Notes: a model not told the origin generated them from the letters alone. A DNA stretch of 64,000 bases from Bradyrhizobium sp. CCBAU 53351 (GCF_015291745.1 NZ_CP030059.1:5049501-5113500); one strand, 5' to 3'. Counted from the stretch's first letter, positions 34,480 through 44,578 are shown. A program made the numbers and translations.

Positions 34480-37400
34480 TTACCGCGTCATCTTGATCTG
34501 CCGCACCACCGGGATCGTGGGCAGCGAGCCGGTGTGCTCCGCTTCGTCCTTGGCGTGGGGGGCGGCCGGTGCGCGGGCGGTGGCGTCAGGGAAGCGCTGC
34601 TTCATCTCGCGCAGGAAGCCGTCGAGCGTGTCGACGCTGGCAGCGAGCTTGGCGATCTCGGCGAATTCGGCGCTGGAGGCCGCGGCCGGCTTGCTGGCGA
34701 TGTCGAAGGCGAGACGGTCGGCGCTCTCGCTCATCAGCGGCGCGTATTTCTCGCGGAAGCGCGACAGGCCGATCGAGTCGTCGGCGAGCGCATAGCCGAC
34801 GGCGGCGCGGATGATGTCGCTCTTCTCCACCGCGTTGAGCGGCTTGAAGTCACGGAAGCGCTCGCCGTAATAGAGCTCGATCTGCTCGGCGGACTCGCGC
34901 CAGCGCCGTGCCGCCCAGAAGATGTCGGAGCGCAGGCGGAGCACCTCGCGCCCGGAGACGTTGGAGACGATGTCGAGCGCGAGATCGTGACGGCCGACGT
35001 CGCTCTGCGCGCGCGCCTCCAGCAGCAGGCGCTGCTGCCTGAGCTCGCCGGAGAGATCGCTGATGCGGCTGGCGCGCAGCGCGGTGATCGCCATGTCGGG
35101 CTTGCGGTTGGCGAGATAGATCATGGAAAGGCGTGCGGCGACCTGGGCACGCGCGGCGCCTTCGAGGCGATGGTCGACCTGGTACTGCAGGAGCTCGGCA
35201 GCCTGATCGAGCAGATCGATCGAGGCGAGACGGTCGGCGAGCCGGCGGATCAGTTCGTCGCCGCGACGGCCGATCGGCGTCAGCTCGCGAAACTCGTAGA
35301 ACATCCCGAGCGCTTCGACCGGCGGCAGCTCGTCACCCTTCGGTCCCAGGAAAATCTGCGTGAACAGCTCGGAGGCGAGATCCTGTGCCTGACGGGAGGC
35401 TTCCGCGTTCGGCTGCAGCCGCGTCGCGGTGCGCGCCGCGGTGAGCGCGTCGCGGTAGCGACCGCTGTCGGCATACATCCGCGACAGCATCTGCAGCGTC
35501 CTGACCTCGATCGTGTCGCCGCGCCAGGTCATGGACAGGGTCTCGAGCTCGCGCAGCGCGTCTTCCTTGCCGATCTCGTCGCGCTTCTGCCGCAGCGCGA
35601 CTTCGAGCTGCTTGGCCTCGGCGGCCGCCGGCCGGTCCGCCGAGGCGGCAGCGAATTTGTAATCGTCGAGCGCGTCCTTGTCGTGGCCGAGCGCCTCGGC
35701 GAGCCGGCCGCGCAGCACGGCGAAGCCGGGCGCAGCCTCGGGCGAGACGCCGACCACCTCGAGCTCGCTGCGGCGCTTGGAAGCGCCGGCATAATCCTTC
35801 ACCTCCAGCGACGCGCGCATCGCATCCATCGTCACGATGCGCTGGATGTCGAGCGGCAGCGAGGCGATGGCAAATTCGACGTTCTTGAACTTCTCGCGCG
35901 CATCCGCCCATTTGCCCTGACGCGCAAAGGCGAGCGCCTTCCAGAGCTGGGAATCGTGGCTGTTGCCGATCACGGGATTGGCGAGGTCCTTCAGGCCCTG
36001 CGTCGGGCGGCCGATCAGGATGTTGGCGATCGCATGCATGATCAGCGCGCCGCTCTCCTCCTTGTTGAGGGGATCGGTCAGCATGACGTCGGTGACGGCC
36101 TTGGCCTCGTGATACATCGCACGCGACATGTAGAACTGCGCGAGGTCGAGCCGCGGCAGCGAGCGCAGCGCCGGCTCGACGGCCGAGATCGCCGTCAACA
36201 GCTCGCTCTGGCGTGCCATGAAGTTTTCCGACTGGCCCTTGCGCCAACCTTCGGGACTGAAGACCGGGCGGACCGCGGTCGGCGCGCGCTCGGCCGAGAT
36301 GTCGACCGGCGACAGCGTCAATCCGCCCTTCTTGCCGAGGATCACCTTGTCGGAGCCGACCTCGACGCCGACCTCGTCGGAGTTCGGCCGGATCGCGATG
36401 CCATGCGCGGATTCCAGCAGCGAGAGATCGACGAGGTCCTGCCGCTTGATGAAGCCGCGCACCGGCCGCTGCGCGGTGACGACATAGAGCGTGTCGCCGG
36501 CGTCGGGATCGGTGAGCTTGTGCAATTGGCCGGGATTCGCGAAGGGGATCGCGATGTTGGCGAGCGCGGGGTCAGTGATGTTGCGCGACATCATCAGCGG
36601 CAGCGGCGTCGCCGAGATCTTGTCCGCGAGCGTCAGAAGCCAGTTGGTCTCCTTGCCGACCTCCTCGCTCGCCAGCGAATAGACCAGCGGACGGGTGAGA
36701 CGGATGCGCACCGCCTGCCCCTTGTCGAGCGGGATGCGGCCGACCTCCCCGATCATCGCGCCGCCCCTGGCGCGGATCGCCTCGACATCGATCGGCTTCG
36801 GCGTATCGAACACCAGCCACACCGTGTCGCCGCGGCGGAACGCGGCCGCGGGCGTTGCGACGGGAATCGGGAACGTCACGCGCAAGCCGTCGCTGTCGCG
36901 GCGCGCATCGACGCTGGCGATGCTCGGCTGCGGCGCGGCCGGCGCAGCCTTTGCGGTTTCCTTGGCACCTTCCTTGACCGGCTCCTTCGCGGCCTCTTTC
37001 GGCGCTTCGGCAGGCGCGGGCTTGGCCGGCGGGGCCGCAGCTTCAGCGACGGGGGCTACGGGCTTCGGGGCTTCCTTCAAAGCGTCTTTGGGCGCTTCCG
37101 GAGCATGCGCCACCTCAACCGCGGGCGCCGGCTTCGGCGCTTCAGCGGCCGGCATCGCGGCGGGCGCCTCCGGCTTGACGTCGGGCTTGGCGTCCATCCT
37201 GGCTTCGCGCGCGATCGTCTCGGAGGTCGGCGGCGCGATCTCGCGATGGGCCTCCTTCGGCTTCTCGGCCGCGGGCTTCTCGGGCGCCGGCTGAGGTCCG
37301 TGACCGGCGGGCTTCATCTGCGCGATCGCCGCCTCGGGCGTCGCAGCCATCTTGCCCTTGTCGGGCTGGAAAGACACGTCGACGACGTAGTTCTTCTCGT

Positions 37401-38217
37401 CGCGGAACGAATGCACGTCGGAATCGCCGATCAACGCGATCTCGACATTGGTCTGGTCGATGTCGGCCTTCTGCTTGATCGAGGCGACGTTCGGCGGCGC
37501 CGCGACGACCGCGTCCGCCAGGTCGAAATTGAGGTTGGCGTTGAAAGCGAGCGTGAGCTTCTGCTCGTTGAGCACGGAGGACACGCCGACACCGTCGGGC
37601 ATCTCGAACACGAAGCGCACGAAGGTCGGCTGCACCGAGGCGCGCACGCGGATCGGCGGACGCTTCTTGGACTCGGCCGCGGCGCGCTGGGCACGCAGCG
37701 CGCGCTCGGCGACGCGTGCGCGCTCGGCAAGCTCCTTGACGACGTCCATCGGCAGGCTCGGCGGCGGTCCCTTCCAGCCCTCGGGCAAGAGGTCGATGAA
37801 GGTGCGCTCGCCGGCGTTCATGGTGTTGACGGTGACGCGCCGCGCCAGCGACAGGCGGATGGCGCTGCCGTCGGGATCGCGGCGCGCGGAATTGATGTAG
37901 TCAGGCGCGCCTGCCGGCACGCGATCGACGGGAACGTCGACGGGCCGGTCGAACCGGATGACGAGGATGGAACCCGCGGTCGTCACCTCGGAGGGAACGT
38001 CCTCGCCGAGCTTGATGACGAGACGGGCAAAGCCGCCGCCGGCCGAAAAACTCGCCTCGCCCCTGACCGGATCAGCCGCCCGGGCAGGGGTACCAAGGCC
38101 GATCAGCAGGCAGACCGCCAGCATGGCCGCGCTTCGGACATGACGCGACAGGCCCGGCGCGAAAGCGCGGGCGCGCGACACAAATCCAGCGGCAGCCTCT
38201 CGCCCCATTGGCGGCAT
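34480..38217 (-). CDS. Large secreted TPR protein in the flagellar cluster
   Basis: 1245 residues from the ATG at 38217 (a GTG at 38247 is in frame). A signal peptide ends near PARAAD. An AMIN-like beta region follows (EASFSAGGGFARLVIKLGE, IRLSLARRVTVN). Then come an alanine/proline/lysine-rich linker (about residues 290-430), a second beta region, and from about 600 to the end helical tetratricopeptide-like repeats. It is likely a periplasmic scaffold. I do not recognise a named motility gene; it may relate functionally to MotC-like proteins. Two CtrA boxes precede it. Confidence 0.85.
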   Translation of the reverse strand: MPPMGREAAAGFVSRARAFAPGLSRHVRSAAMLAVCLLIGLGTPARAADPVRGEASFSAGGGFARLVIKLGEDVPSEVTTAGSILVIRFDRPVDVPVDRVPAGAPDYINSARRDPDGSAIRLSLARRVTVNTMNAGERTFIDLLPEGWKGPPPSLPMDVVKELAERARVAERALRAQRAAAESKKRPPIRVRASVQPTFVRFVFEMPDGVGVSSVLNEQKLTLAFNANLNFDLADAVVAAPPNVASIKQKADIDQTNVEIALIGDSDVHSFRDEKNYVVDVSFQPDKGKMAATPEAAIAQMKPAGHGPQPAPEKPAAEKPKEAHREIAPPTSETIAREARMDAKPDVKPEAPAAMPAAEAPKPAPAVEVAHAPEAPKDALKEAPKPVAPVAEAAAPPAKPAPAEAPKEAAKEPVKEGAKETAKAAPAAPQPSIASVDARRDSDGLRVTFPIPVATPAAAFRRGDTVWLVFDTPKPIDVEAIRARGGAMIGEVGRIPLDKGQAVRIRLTRPLVYSLASEEVGKETNWLLTLADKISATPLPLMMSRNITDPALANIAIPFANPGQLHKLTDPDAGDTLYVVTAQRPVRGFIKRQDLVDLSLLESAHGIAIRPNSDEVGVEVGSDKVILGKKGGLTLSPVDISAERAPTAVRPVFSPEGWRKGQSENFMARQSELLTAISAVEPALRSLPRLDLAQFYMSRAMYHEAKAVTDVMLTDPLNKEESGALIMHAIANILIGRPTQGLKDLANPVIGNSHDSQLWKALAFARQGKWADAREKFKNVEFAIASLPLDIQRIVTMDAMRASLEVKDYAGASKRRSELEVVGVSPEAAPGFAVLRGRLAEALGHDKDALDDYKFAAASADRPAAAEAKQLEVALRQKRDEIGKEDALRELETLSMTWRGDTIEVRTLQMLSRMYADSGRYRDALTAARTATRLQPNAEASRQAQDLASELFTQIFLGPKGDELPPVEALGMFYEFRELTPIGRRGDELIRRLADRLASIDLLDQAAELLQYQVDHRLEGAARAQVAARLSMIYLANRKPDMAITALRASRISDLSGELRQQRLLLEARAQSDVGRHDLALDIVSNVSGREVLRLRSDIFWAARRWRESAEQIELYYGERFRDFKPLNAVEKSDIIRAAVGYALADDSIGLSRFREKYAPLMSESADRLAFDIASKPAAASSAEFAEIAKLAASVDTLDGFLREMKQRFPDATARAPAAPHAKDEAEHTGSLPTIPVVRQIKMTR

Positions 38218-38285
38218 GTCTTCCGTTTCGATGGTCCAGCACGGCACTGATGCCGGCCCCTGCCGTCGACTGTAGGTCTCGCCAA

Positions 38286-38405
38286 TTAAGGACTTGTTAA
38301 TGCTATATCTTGATTTGCTCTGGAGGCAGCACGCCGTGCCGCAATCGAGCGTCGACGGATCCGCCGTATTTGAATTTGAGACGCCGATGGTTAAGGATTT
38401 GTTAA
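38286..38405 (-). promoter_or_regulatory. Two CtrA boxes upstream of the large TPR gene
   Basis: TTAA-N7-TTAA occurs at 38286-38300 and again at 38391-38405. Both have the spacer pattern GGA(C/T)TTG. They are 105 bp apart and lie 69 and 174 bp before the ATG at 38217. Confidence 0.7.
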
Positions 38406-38442
38406 CACCTGCATAACGGTCCTGCCGGGGTTGGCCAGCCCC

Positions 38443-39294
38443 TCACGGCATCCCATAGCGGACAAAGGCTTCGTCGATTCGAGCGTCGATCTTCTTGGCC
38501 GCCGACATATCGCTTTGGCCACCATCTGTGTCGCCGAGCTTGAAGCGGGCAAGCCCTCGGCCGTACAGCGCGCTAGCAAGCTTGGGCGCGAACCGCAGCG
38601 CTGAGTTGTAATCATCTATCGCCGCGGAGAATTGCCCCATTTTCAGGTTTATAAGAGCTCGCGAGTCGTATGCTGCCGCGTTGTTCGTTTCCGATCGAAG
38701 CACAATATCGCAGTCTTCCAGCGCAGCCTGCAAAGCGCCAAGGACGGCTCGGGTCCAACAGCGGCCGCTCCGCGCCGCCTCCAGCTTCGGATCAAGGCGA
38801 ATTGCCTCGTCATAGTCCCGCGCTGCACGGTCGTACGCGTTCGCCTTCAGGTACGCCGCCGCGCGGTTGGCATAGGCAGCGCCATAGTTCGGGTTGAGCT
38901 TGAGCGCCTCCTCAAAAGCGCTGATCGCGAGATCGTGCGCGCCCGTTCTCAGATAGGCCACGCCGAGGTTGTTGAAGGCTTTCGCATAATTCGGATCAAG
39001 CCTGGTCGCTTCGAGGAAATCCTTGATCGCGCGTTCGTAGTCGGCTTTAGCGCTATAGGCATTCCCCCTGTTGTTGTAGGCGACAACGAAGCCGTTCAGC
39101 GCCCCCTCGCCCGCTTCGATGAACGCCGTGCAGCCATCGATCCGAGCTTCGGGTGAGACGTGGTCTGAGCCGTTACACAGCTCAACCGTCTTGAGGGAGC
39201 TGCCCTTCTGCTTCTGCGCCCAGCCCGACGAACTGGACAGGACAAGCATAAGAGCGAGCATCACGGCCTGGATGAAACTGGCTCTTGCGGTCAT
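38443..39294 (-). CDS. Secreted TPR protein
   Basis: 283 residues: a signal peptide (cleavage near GWAQ, residue 24) followed by six or seven tetratricopeptide repeats of 34 residues. Examples are NNRGNAYSAKADYERAIKDF, NNLGVAYLRTGAHDLAISAF and YGRGLARFKLGDTDGGQSDM. Such repeats bind partner proteins. ATG 39294 is chosen by the signal peptide. It lies 100 bp downstream of the FecR-domain gene on the same strand and may share its transcript. Confidence 0.88.
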   Translation of the reverse strand: MTARASFIQAVMLALMLVLSSSSGWAQKQKGSSLKTVELCNGSDHVSPEARIDGCTAFIEAGEGALNGFVVAYNNRGNAYSAKADYERAIKDFLEATRLDPNYAKAFNNLGVAYLRTGAHDLAISAFEEALKLNPNYGAAYANRAAAYLKANAYDRAARDYDEAIRLDPKLEAARSGRCWTRAVLGALQAALEDCDIVLRSETNNAAAYDSRALINLKMGQFSAAIDDYNSALRFAPKLASALYGRGLARFKLGDTDGGQSDMSAAKKIDARIDEAFVRYGMP

Positions 39295-39394
39295 TTCCAC
39301 ACCACGTGTCGAGTCCGACAGTGAATGAAGCGCCACTGCTCATTCTCCCCGGCCGGCGCTGCAGCGCTCGGCGGCTTCGGACCAAGCGAGTTTC

Positions 39395-40045
39395 TCAGCA
39401 GCCTCGACAGATGTTGAGCCTTCGACTGCTGCTTCGATCGGGCTCCGGCGCCGCGGATGTCGGTGGCTTCTTCAGGAGCTTGCTCTTGCCCTCTTCGATC
39501 AAGGTAGAGAATCTGACCGACCCATCATCCAAAATCTCGATGTGCGGCGTCGTGCCCCGGATCCCGAGCGTGGCGACGGGGGTATCGACCTTCATGTCGC
39601 CTGTCTTTGCGACGCTGCCTGCGACAAAAGTGAACGTTCCCTTGGCGAGATTGAATAGGCTCGCATTGGACTTGCCGGCCGGCTCATACACATAATGATC
39701 CAATACCATACGGGCGTTGCTCGATAGATTGAACGAGCTGCCGTCGGTAAAGTTGATGGCGACCCGGCCATCGACCCCCGTCTGCACCACATCACCAAGA
39801 TAGACGGGATCACCCGTATTGGCCCGGATGGGGTCACCCGAGACATTCGCCTGAACGATCACTGCGCCCGCATGTTCGATTGTGACCGAGCCGGTGGCAA
39901 CCACCACCTTCCCAATCGGTTTCGATGACGAGGTAGCGACGGCGGGCTTGGCGGAATCGATTTGCGCTCGAGCCGCACCCGGTAAGAAGCAGGCAAGCGC
40001 CACAACGAGGACGGTCGCCAGAGCGGCTATCGCAGGTCTGCACAT
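39395..40045 (-). CDS. Secreted FecR-domain protein
   Basis: 216 residues. Signal peptide to about residue 28 (ending GAARAQ), then a FecR-type beta domain from GKVVVATGSVTIEHAG to VRFSTLIEEGK. Its core (PVYLGDVVQTGVDGRVAI, NFTDGSSFNL) aligns with the N-terminus of the divergent RTX protein. There is no sigma-factor or TonB neighbour, so it is unlikely to be a classical FecR anti-sigma factor. AAGGGGGG precedes the ATG at 40045. Confidence 0.85.
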   Translation of the reverse strand: MCRPAIAALATVLVVALACFLPGAARAQIDSAKPAVATSSSKPIGKVVVATGSVTIEHAGAVIVQANVSGDPIRANTGDPVYLGDVVQTGVDGRVAINFTDGSSFNLSSNARMVLDHYVYEPAGKSNASLFNLAKGTFTFVAGSVAKTGDMKVDTPVATLGIRGTTPHIEILDDGSVRFSTLIEEGKSKLLKKPPTSAAPEPDRSSSRRLNICRGC

Positions 40046-40412
40046 GATCCCCCCTTTCTGAGAAGATCTTGCCGCTAATCGGCGGTCTATTCTCTGACCC
40101 GCGCGACGGAGCCACAATAAATATAATATTGTTTAATTTTATTAACTGGACTACCTTATCTCCGGCGCGGTGCAAGCACCATCAATTAAATAAATCTCGT
40201 TTGTCAATTTAATCACATTGGCGGGAGGGGCACGGCGGGGAATGGGCGGTAAGCTTCGCTGTCCCCGGCGCAATGCGTCTCCCTCTCAGACTTGATTTCT
40301 TTCGGCGGGCAAGCCTTCGGGGCTGCCAGCGCCAGGAAATTTTGTGCCTTGGCGAGGACCCGAGCAAGGCAGCACGCCGAGCCTGAAACGATCACCCAGG
40401 CGAGGGCGAGCC
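40046..40412. promoter_or_regulatory. AT-rich divergent region between two FecR-domain genes
   Basis: This 367-bp gap has no convincing gene. Positions 40115-40215 are strikingly AT-rich (runs such as ATAAATATAATATTG and CAATTAAATAAAT) against the high-GC background. The strands offer several -10-like hexamers for either direction. It probably holds both promoters and perhaps a site for an AT-binding silencer. Confidence 0.5.
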
Positions 40413-43400
40413 ATGCTAGTTGCTTCCGGCATCCAGGTTGATAACGGGGCCGCCATGGCCCTGCCCGCCGAACTCATCGGCCATATTCCGACAGTGATCG
40501 GTCGCTGCACGCTGACGCGAGCGAGCGGCATCGCCACGCAGGCAGTGGCTGGTGCGCCTATCTACCGGGGCGACGTGCTGGAGACCGATGCCGACGGACA
40601 GATCACAATTCGCTTCATCGACGGTACTTTCTTCAATATCGGCTGCGGCACTCGCGTTGAGCTGAGCGAGTTCGTCTTCGACGCCGAAGGCATGCCACTT
40701 GCAGCCCTGTTCGACGTGACCCGAGGGAGCTTCAGTTTCGTACCAGGCCGGCTGGCACAAGCCGGAGCGCTCCAGCTGAATACCCCCATTGCAGGCATTC
40801 GCGCCCGAGGGCACGCGGGCGGTTTCGGGATGCTGACGCTTGCAGCATTGACTTTCTCGGCCGCGCAAGACGCCGAGGCGGCGGATCCGGATGTCACATT
40901 CCTGGATGACGATTCCATCACCTACAAGGACCTTGCGCACGGTGCATTCGAGCTCGTGACCAAGGAGCGGATCCCGCGGCACATCATCGTCGAAGATCCC
41001 GGCGAGACGATCGTCATCAAGAAGGTGGGATCAACCATCAGCGTCAACCAGGTCACGAACACGTCCGCTCGCATGGACGAATTGCGCGCCGCTCAGCAGG
41101 ACGTGCTCGCCAATCTCTCCGACGGGCAAGGTCCACACGGATCGAGCACACCACCCTTTGTCAAATCCCTGTCGCTGCAGCCGATCAATTTCATTCCGTC
41201 CGATGCGCCCACGCCGCAGAACCTGCTGGCCCCAGTGACACCATTCGCTATTCCCGTTTTCGACCCTGTGCCGCCGACGCTCAGCACGGGAGCGGGGCCA
41301 ACCGAACTCGATACGGTGGTGTTTGATACATTCACTCCGACGAGCGGAGTTTTTGCCGCCAGCAGCACCAGCAGCGGCGCCAAGCTGACCTTTGGTGTCA
41401 TAGGGGCGGCCGCCGGCGAGACGATCCTCGACGGAGTGACATACGATCTGTCAAAGCCAAGTCCGTACGGGACGCTCTACGTCAACAGTGCGAGCGGTGC
41501 CTACACGTTCGTGCCTGACAGCGCCGCGATCAATGCGTTGAAGGCACCCTCGACCGACGATTTCGTCATCACGGTTTCCGACGGCCTCAATTCTGCGAGC
41601 AAGACGTTCACAATCATCATCAACGGTGTCAACGACGCTGCAATCATCTCTGGCAATACGACCGGTTCGACCATCGAGGCTGGCGGCATAGACAATGGAG
41701 CGCCCGGCACGCCGATTGCGACCGGCACCCTTTCCGATACCGACGTCGACGATCCGCCCAATACGTTCACGGCGGTGAGTTCGCCAACCACCAGCACCGG
41801 TGGCTATGGCACCTTCACGATGACAGCGTCCGGCGTGTGGACCTACACTTTGGACAACGCCAATCCCGCAGTGCAGCGACTCAATGCCGGCGACACGCTC
41901 ACCGACAACTTTACGGTGACCACGAGCGGAGGCACCGCCCAAGTGGTGACGATCACGATCCACGGAGCCAGTGATGCCGCGATCGTTTCCGGCGCAACGA
42001 CCGGCGCAGTGATCGAGGCTGGCGGCCTCGCCAATGCAAACCCCGGCACGCCCACCGCGACCGGCATCCTCACCGATACGGACGTCGACACGACCGCAAA
42101 TGCTTTCACGGCGGTCGCCTCGCCAACGGCGAGCACCGCCGGCTATGGCACCTTCACCATGACGACAGCCGGCGTGTGGACCTATGAGCTCGACAATATC
42201 AACGCTGCGGTGCAGGCGCTCAACACCGGCGAGACATTGACCGATATGTTCACAGTGACCACCCTGGACGGAACTGCCCAGGTCGTGACGGTCACCATCC
42301 AAGGCACCAACGATGCTGCCATCGTTTCAGGCACCCCGACCGGCTCGGTGACTGAGGCCGGCGGCATCGCCGATGCGACACCCGGCAGCCCGAGCGCAAC
42401 GGGCACGCTCTCTGCCGCCGACGTCGACAATGCGCCTAACACCTTCACCGCGGTGAGTTCGCCGAGGGCAAGCACGAATGGGTATGGCACTTTTACGTTA
42501 ACCGCCGCCGGCGTGTGGACCTATACGCTCGACAACGCCAGCGGCGCGGTGCAGGCGCTCAATGCCGGCGGTACGCTCACCGACAGTTTCACTGTCACAA
42601 CCCTCGACGGCACGCCGCAGGTGGTGACGATCACCATTCAGGGCAGCAACGACGCGGCCCTCATTTCTGGCACCACGACCGGCTCGGTGACCGAGGCAGG
42701 AACTTTCTCGCCTGGCGCTCCCATCGCGACGGGCACGCTCACCGATACAGACGTCGACAACCCGCCGAACACGTTCACCGCAGTCTCTTCGACAGCAAGT
42801 GACGGCGGATACGGCACCTTCACGATGACCGCGGCCGGCGTATGGACTTACACCCTAGATAACAACAACAGCGTGGTTCAGGCGCTCGACGTCGGCGACA
42901 CGTTGACCGACACGTTCACGGTAACGGCCATCGACGGTACGACGCAGACGGTGACCGTCGCCATTCATGGCGCCAGCGATGCAGACCCCAACGATTTTGA
43001 TAACTTGGCCACGGGATCTGCAGTGATCTCCGATCCTCCGAACGTGTATGGAACACCGGGGAGCGAAACCATCGCCGGCGGCGGCGACCGAGGTCAGATC
43101 ATCTACGCGGGAGCGAGCAGCGATACCGTCAACGGCACGGGCAAATCCGACGTTCTCTATGGCGGCTCAGGCGATGACACCATCAAGGGCAACGATGGGA
43201 ATGACGTGATCTATGGCGGCTCAGGCAGCGATACAATCAACGGCAACAACGGCAATGACGTCATAACCGGTGGTTTTGGTGCGGATCAACTCACCGGCAG
43301 CAATGGCAACGACCGCTTCGCTTATTTGTTCGTAGCCGATTCCAACGCAAACCAGTACGACACCATCACGGACTTCGCCTCGGGGGCTGACAAGATCGAC

Positions 43401-44558
43401 CTGACTGCCTTTGGCGCGCTTGGGTTTGTCATATTGGCCTTGAGTTCAACCAGCACCGTCGTGCCGGCACATACGATCGCCTGGCTCTACGACAGCGCGG
43501 CCAATCAAACGATCGTGTACGTCAATCCGACGGATCAGACCCTGCATGTCGGCGATTCCGGTCTGCTCGAAATTCATTTGCAGGGGGTTGCAACCATCGA
43601 CGCGTCGGACTTCATCACGGCGCCGGCGGCGGCACCGGTGATGGCGGTAGCCGGCGATCTGCTCGACCTCACCGCAACCGCGCAAAATGACGCGACCGCC
43701 GTGATGACGACCACTTCCGAAGTCTCGTCCGATGTCGGCGGCGGCGACGGCACGCTTCTCGCTGCGGGGAGTTCGGCAATCCAACCAACCGAGCCGGCCT
43801 CAAGCCTCGATTCGAGCTGGGACCAGATCGCAGCGAGCGGATATTCCAGCTTGCCCGGTTCAGACGAGGTGCAAACGCTCGTGATCGAAACGCCCCGCAG
43901 CGACGCCGCACCTGCCCCAGCCGGTGCGCTGGCGGTGATCATGCAGCACATGGTCACACCCACGGAGACCAGCTTTGTCTTCGACAACCTGACCGGTTTC
44001 GACGCCGCCTCAATGGCTGGCAAAAGCGGCACGATTGCCGCGAGTGGCCAGGTGCCCGACATTCCGATCGCCATGCTGAATTTTGCCCATGACGCTGCCG
44101 AACACCACGCTGGAGGCAGGTTTGCGCCGGGGAGCGATGCTGACGACGGCACCTTGCCACCGGGACGCGCCGCCAAGGCGGCTCATGCCCATGATCAAAC
44201 CGGCGATGAAACGGCAGACACGACGCTCAACCCAAGCCTCCTGAAGTCAGCGACCGGCGGCGTCAACCATTTGCCGACCGGCGAGGCGGAGCAGCACAAC
44301 CTGTCCCAGGGAGCGTCTGGATCCCACCCCGCCGGTCCGCAGCAACTCGGCGGCTCGTTCGAGTTTAGAGGTGACGCTTCGCCTGGCTCACTGCACAGCG
44401 CAGTGTTGGATCGTCTCTCGGACATCGTCGGTCAGCACGAGCAGGATAAGGGATTCCATGCGTCCGAGCTGGCGTCCATGCCTGAAACATCCGGTGTTGA
44501 GTCGCCTCACGGCGCAGGAACAATTCACGGCCATGTGTTGCACGATCTGATCGTATGA
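40413..44558 (+). CDS. FecR-VCBS-RTX surface protein
   Basis: 1381 residues with no Sec signal, as expected for type I secretion. An N-terminal FecR-like domain (about 25-140) is followed by a cadherin-like segment (about 310-405) and four VCBS repeats (407-854; three of 113 and one of 109 residues). Next are glycine-rich calcium-binding nonapeptides (about 900-970; YGGSGDDTIKGNDGNDVI) with the typical TITDFASGADKIDL after them. About 380 low-complexity residues end the protein. It is likely a secreted, calcium-stabilised adhesin or biofilm protein. No type I secretion genes are in the window. Confidence 0.87.
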   Translation: MLVASGIQVDNGAAMALPAELIGHIPTVIGRCTLTRASGIATQAVAGAPIYRGDVLETDADGQITIRFIDGTFFNIGCGTRVELSEFVFDAEGMPLAALFDVTRGSFSFVPGRLAQAGALQLNTPIAGIRARGHAGGFGMLTLAALTFSAAQDAEAADPDVTFLDDDSITYKDLAHGAFELVTKERIPRHIIVEDPGETIVIKKVGSTISVNQVTNTSARMDELRAAQQDVLANLSDGQGPHGSSTPPFVKSLSLQPINFIPSDAPTPQNLLAPVTPFAIPVFDPVPPTLSTGAGPTELDTVVFDTFTPTSGVFAASSTSSGAKLTFGVIGAAAGETILDGVTYDLSKPSPYGTLYVNSASGAYTFVPDSAAINALKAPSTDDFVITVSDGLNSASKTFTIIINGVNDAAIISGNTTGSTIEAGGIDNGAPGTPIATGTLSDTDVDDPPNTFTAVSSPTTSTGGYGTFTMTASGVWTYTLDNANPAVQRLNAGDTLTDNFTVTTSGGTAQVVTITIHGASDAAIVSGATTGAVIEAGGLANANPGTPTATGILTDTDVDTTANAFTAVASPTASTAGYGTFTMTTAGVWTYELDNINAAVQALNTGETLTDMFTVTTLDGTAQVVTVTIQGTNDAAIVSGTPTGSVTEAGGIADATPGSPSATGTLSAADVDNAPNTFTAVSSPRASTNGYGTFTLTAAGVWTYTLDNASGAVQALNAGGTLTDSFTVTTLDGTPQVVTITIQGSNDAALISGTTTGSVTEAGTFSPGAPIATGTLTDTDVDNPPNTFTAVSSTASDGGYGTFTMTAAGVWTYTLDNNNSVVQALDVGDTLTDTFTVTAIDGTTQTVTVAIHGASDADPNDFDNLATGSAVISDPPNVYGTPGSETIAGGGDRGQIIYAGASSDTVNGTGKSDVLYGGSGDDTIKGNDGNDVIYGGSGSDTINGNNGNDVITGGFGADQLTGSNGNDRFAYLFVADSNANQYDTITDFASGADKIDLTAFGALGFVILALSSTSTVVPAHTIAWLYDSAANQTIVYVNPTDQTLHVGDSGLLEIHLQGVATIDASDFITAPAAAPVMAVAGDLLDLTATAQNDATAVMTTTSEVSSDVGGGDGTLLAAGSSAIQPTEPASSLDSSWDQIAASGYSSLPGSDEVQTLVIETPRSDAAPAPAGALAVIMQHMVTPTETSFVFDNLTGFDAASMAGKSGTIAASGQVPDIPIAMLNFAHDAAEHHAGGRFAPGSDADDGTLPPGRAAKAAHAHDQTGDETADTTLNPSLLKSATGGVNHLPTGEAEQHNLSQGASGSHPAGPQQLGGSFEFRGDASPGSLHSAVLDRLSDIVGQHEQDKGFHASELASMPETSGVESPHGAGTIHGHVLHDLIV
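41631..42974 (+). repeat. Four tandem VCBS-coding repeats
   Basis: Units at 41631-41969, 41970-42308 and 42309-42647 are each exactly 339 bp; the fourth, 42648-42974, is 327 bp. Each begins (A/G)(A/G)(C/T)GA(C/T)GC and encodes NDAA(I/L)(I/V)SG..TG. The in-frame near-identical lengths suggest expansion by duplication. Confidence 0.9.
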
Positions 44559-44578
44559 CGCTCAGGTCGATTGCGTCT

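Noticed and set aside
34405..38250. A 1281-codon plus-strand open frame opposite the large TPR gene
   Set aside because: It is an antisense shadow produced by high-GC codon bias. Its translation is arginine/leucine/aspartate-rich without signal, domains or ribosome-binding site, while the minus-strand frame has a signal peptide and TPR repeats.
39395..40045. FecR-domain protein as an anti-sigma factor
   Set aside because: It has a cleavable signal peptide and no membrane helix after it, and there is no ECF sigma or TonB receptor gene nearby.
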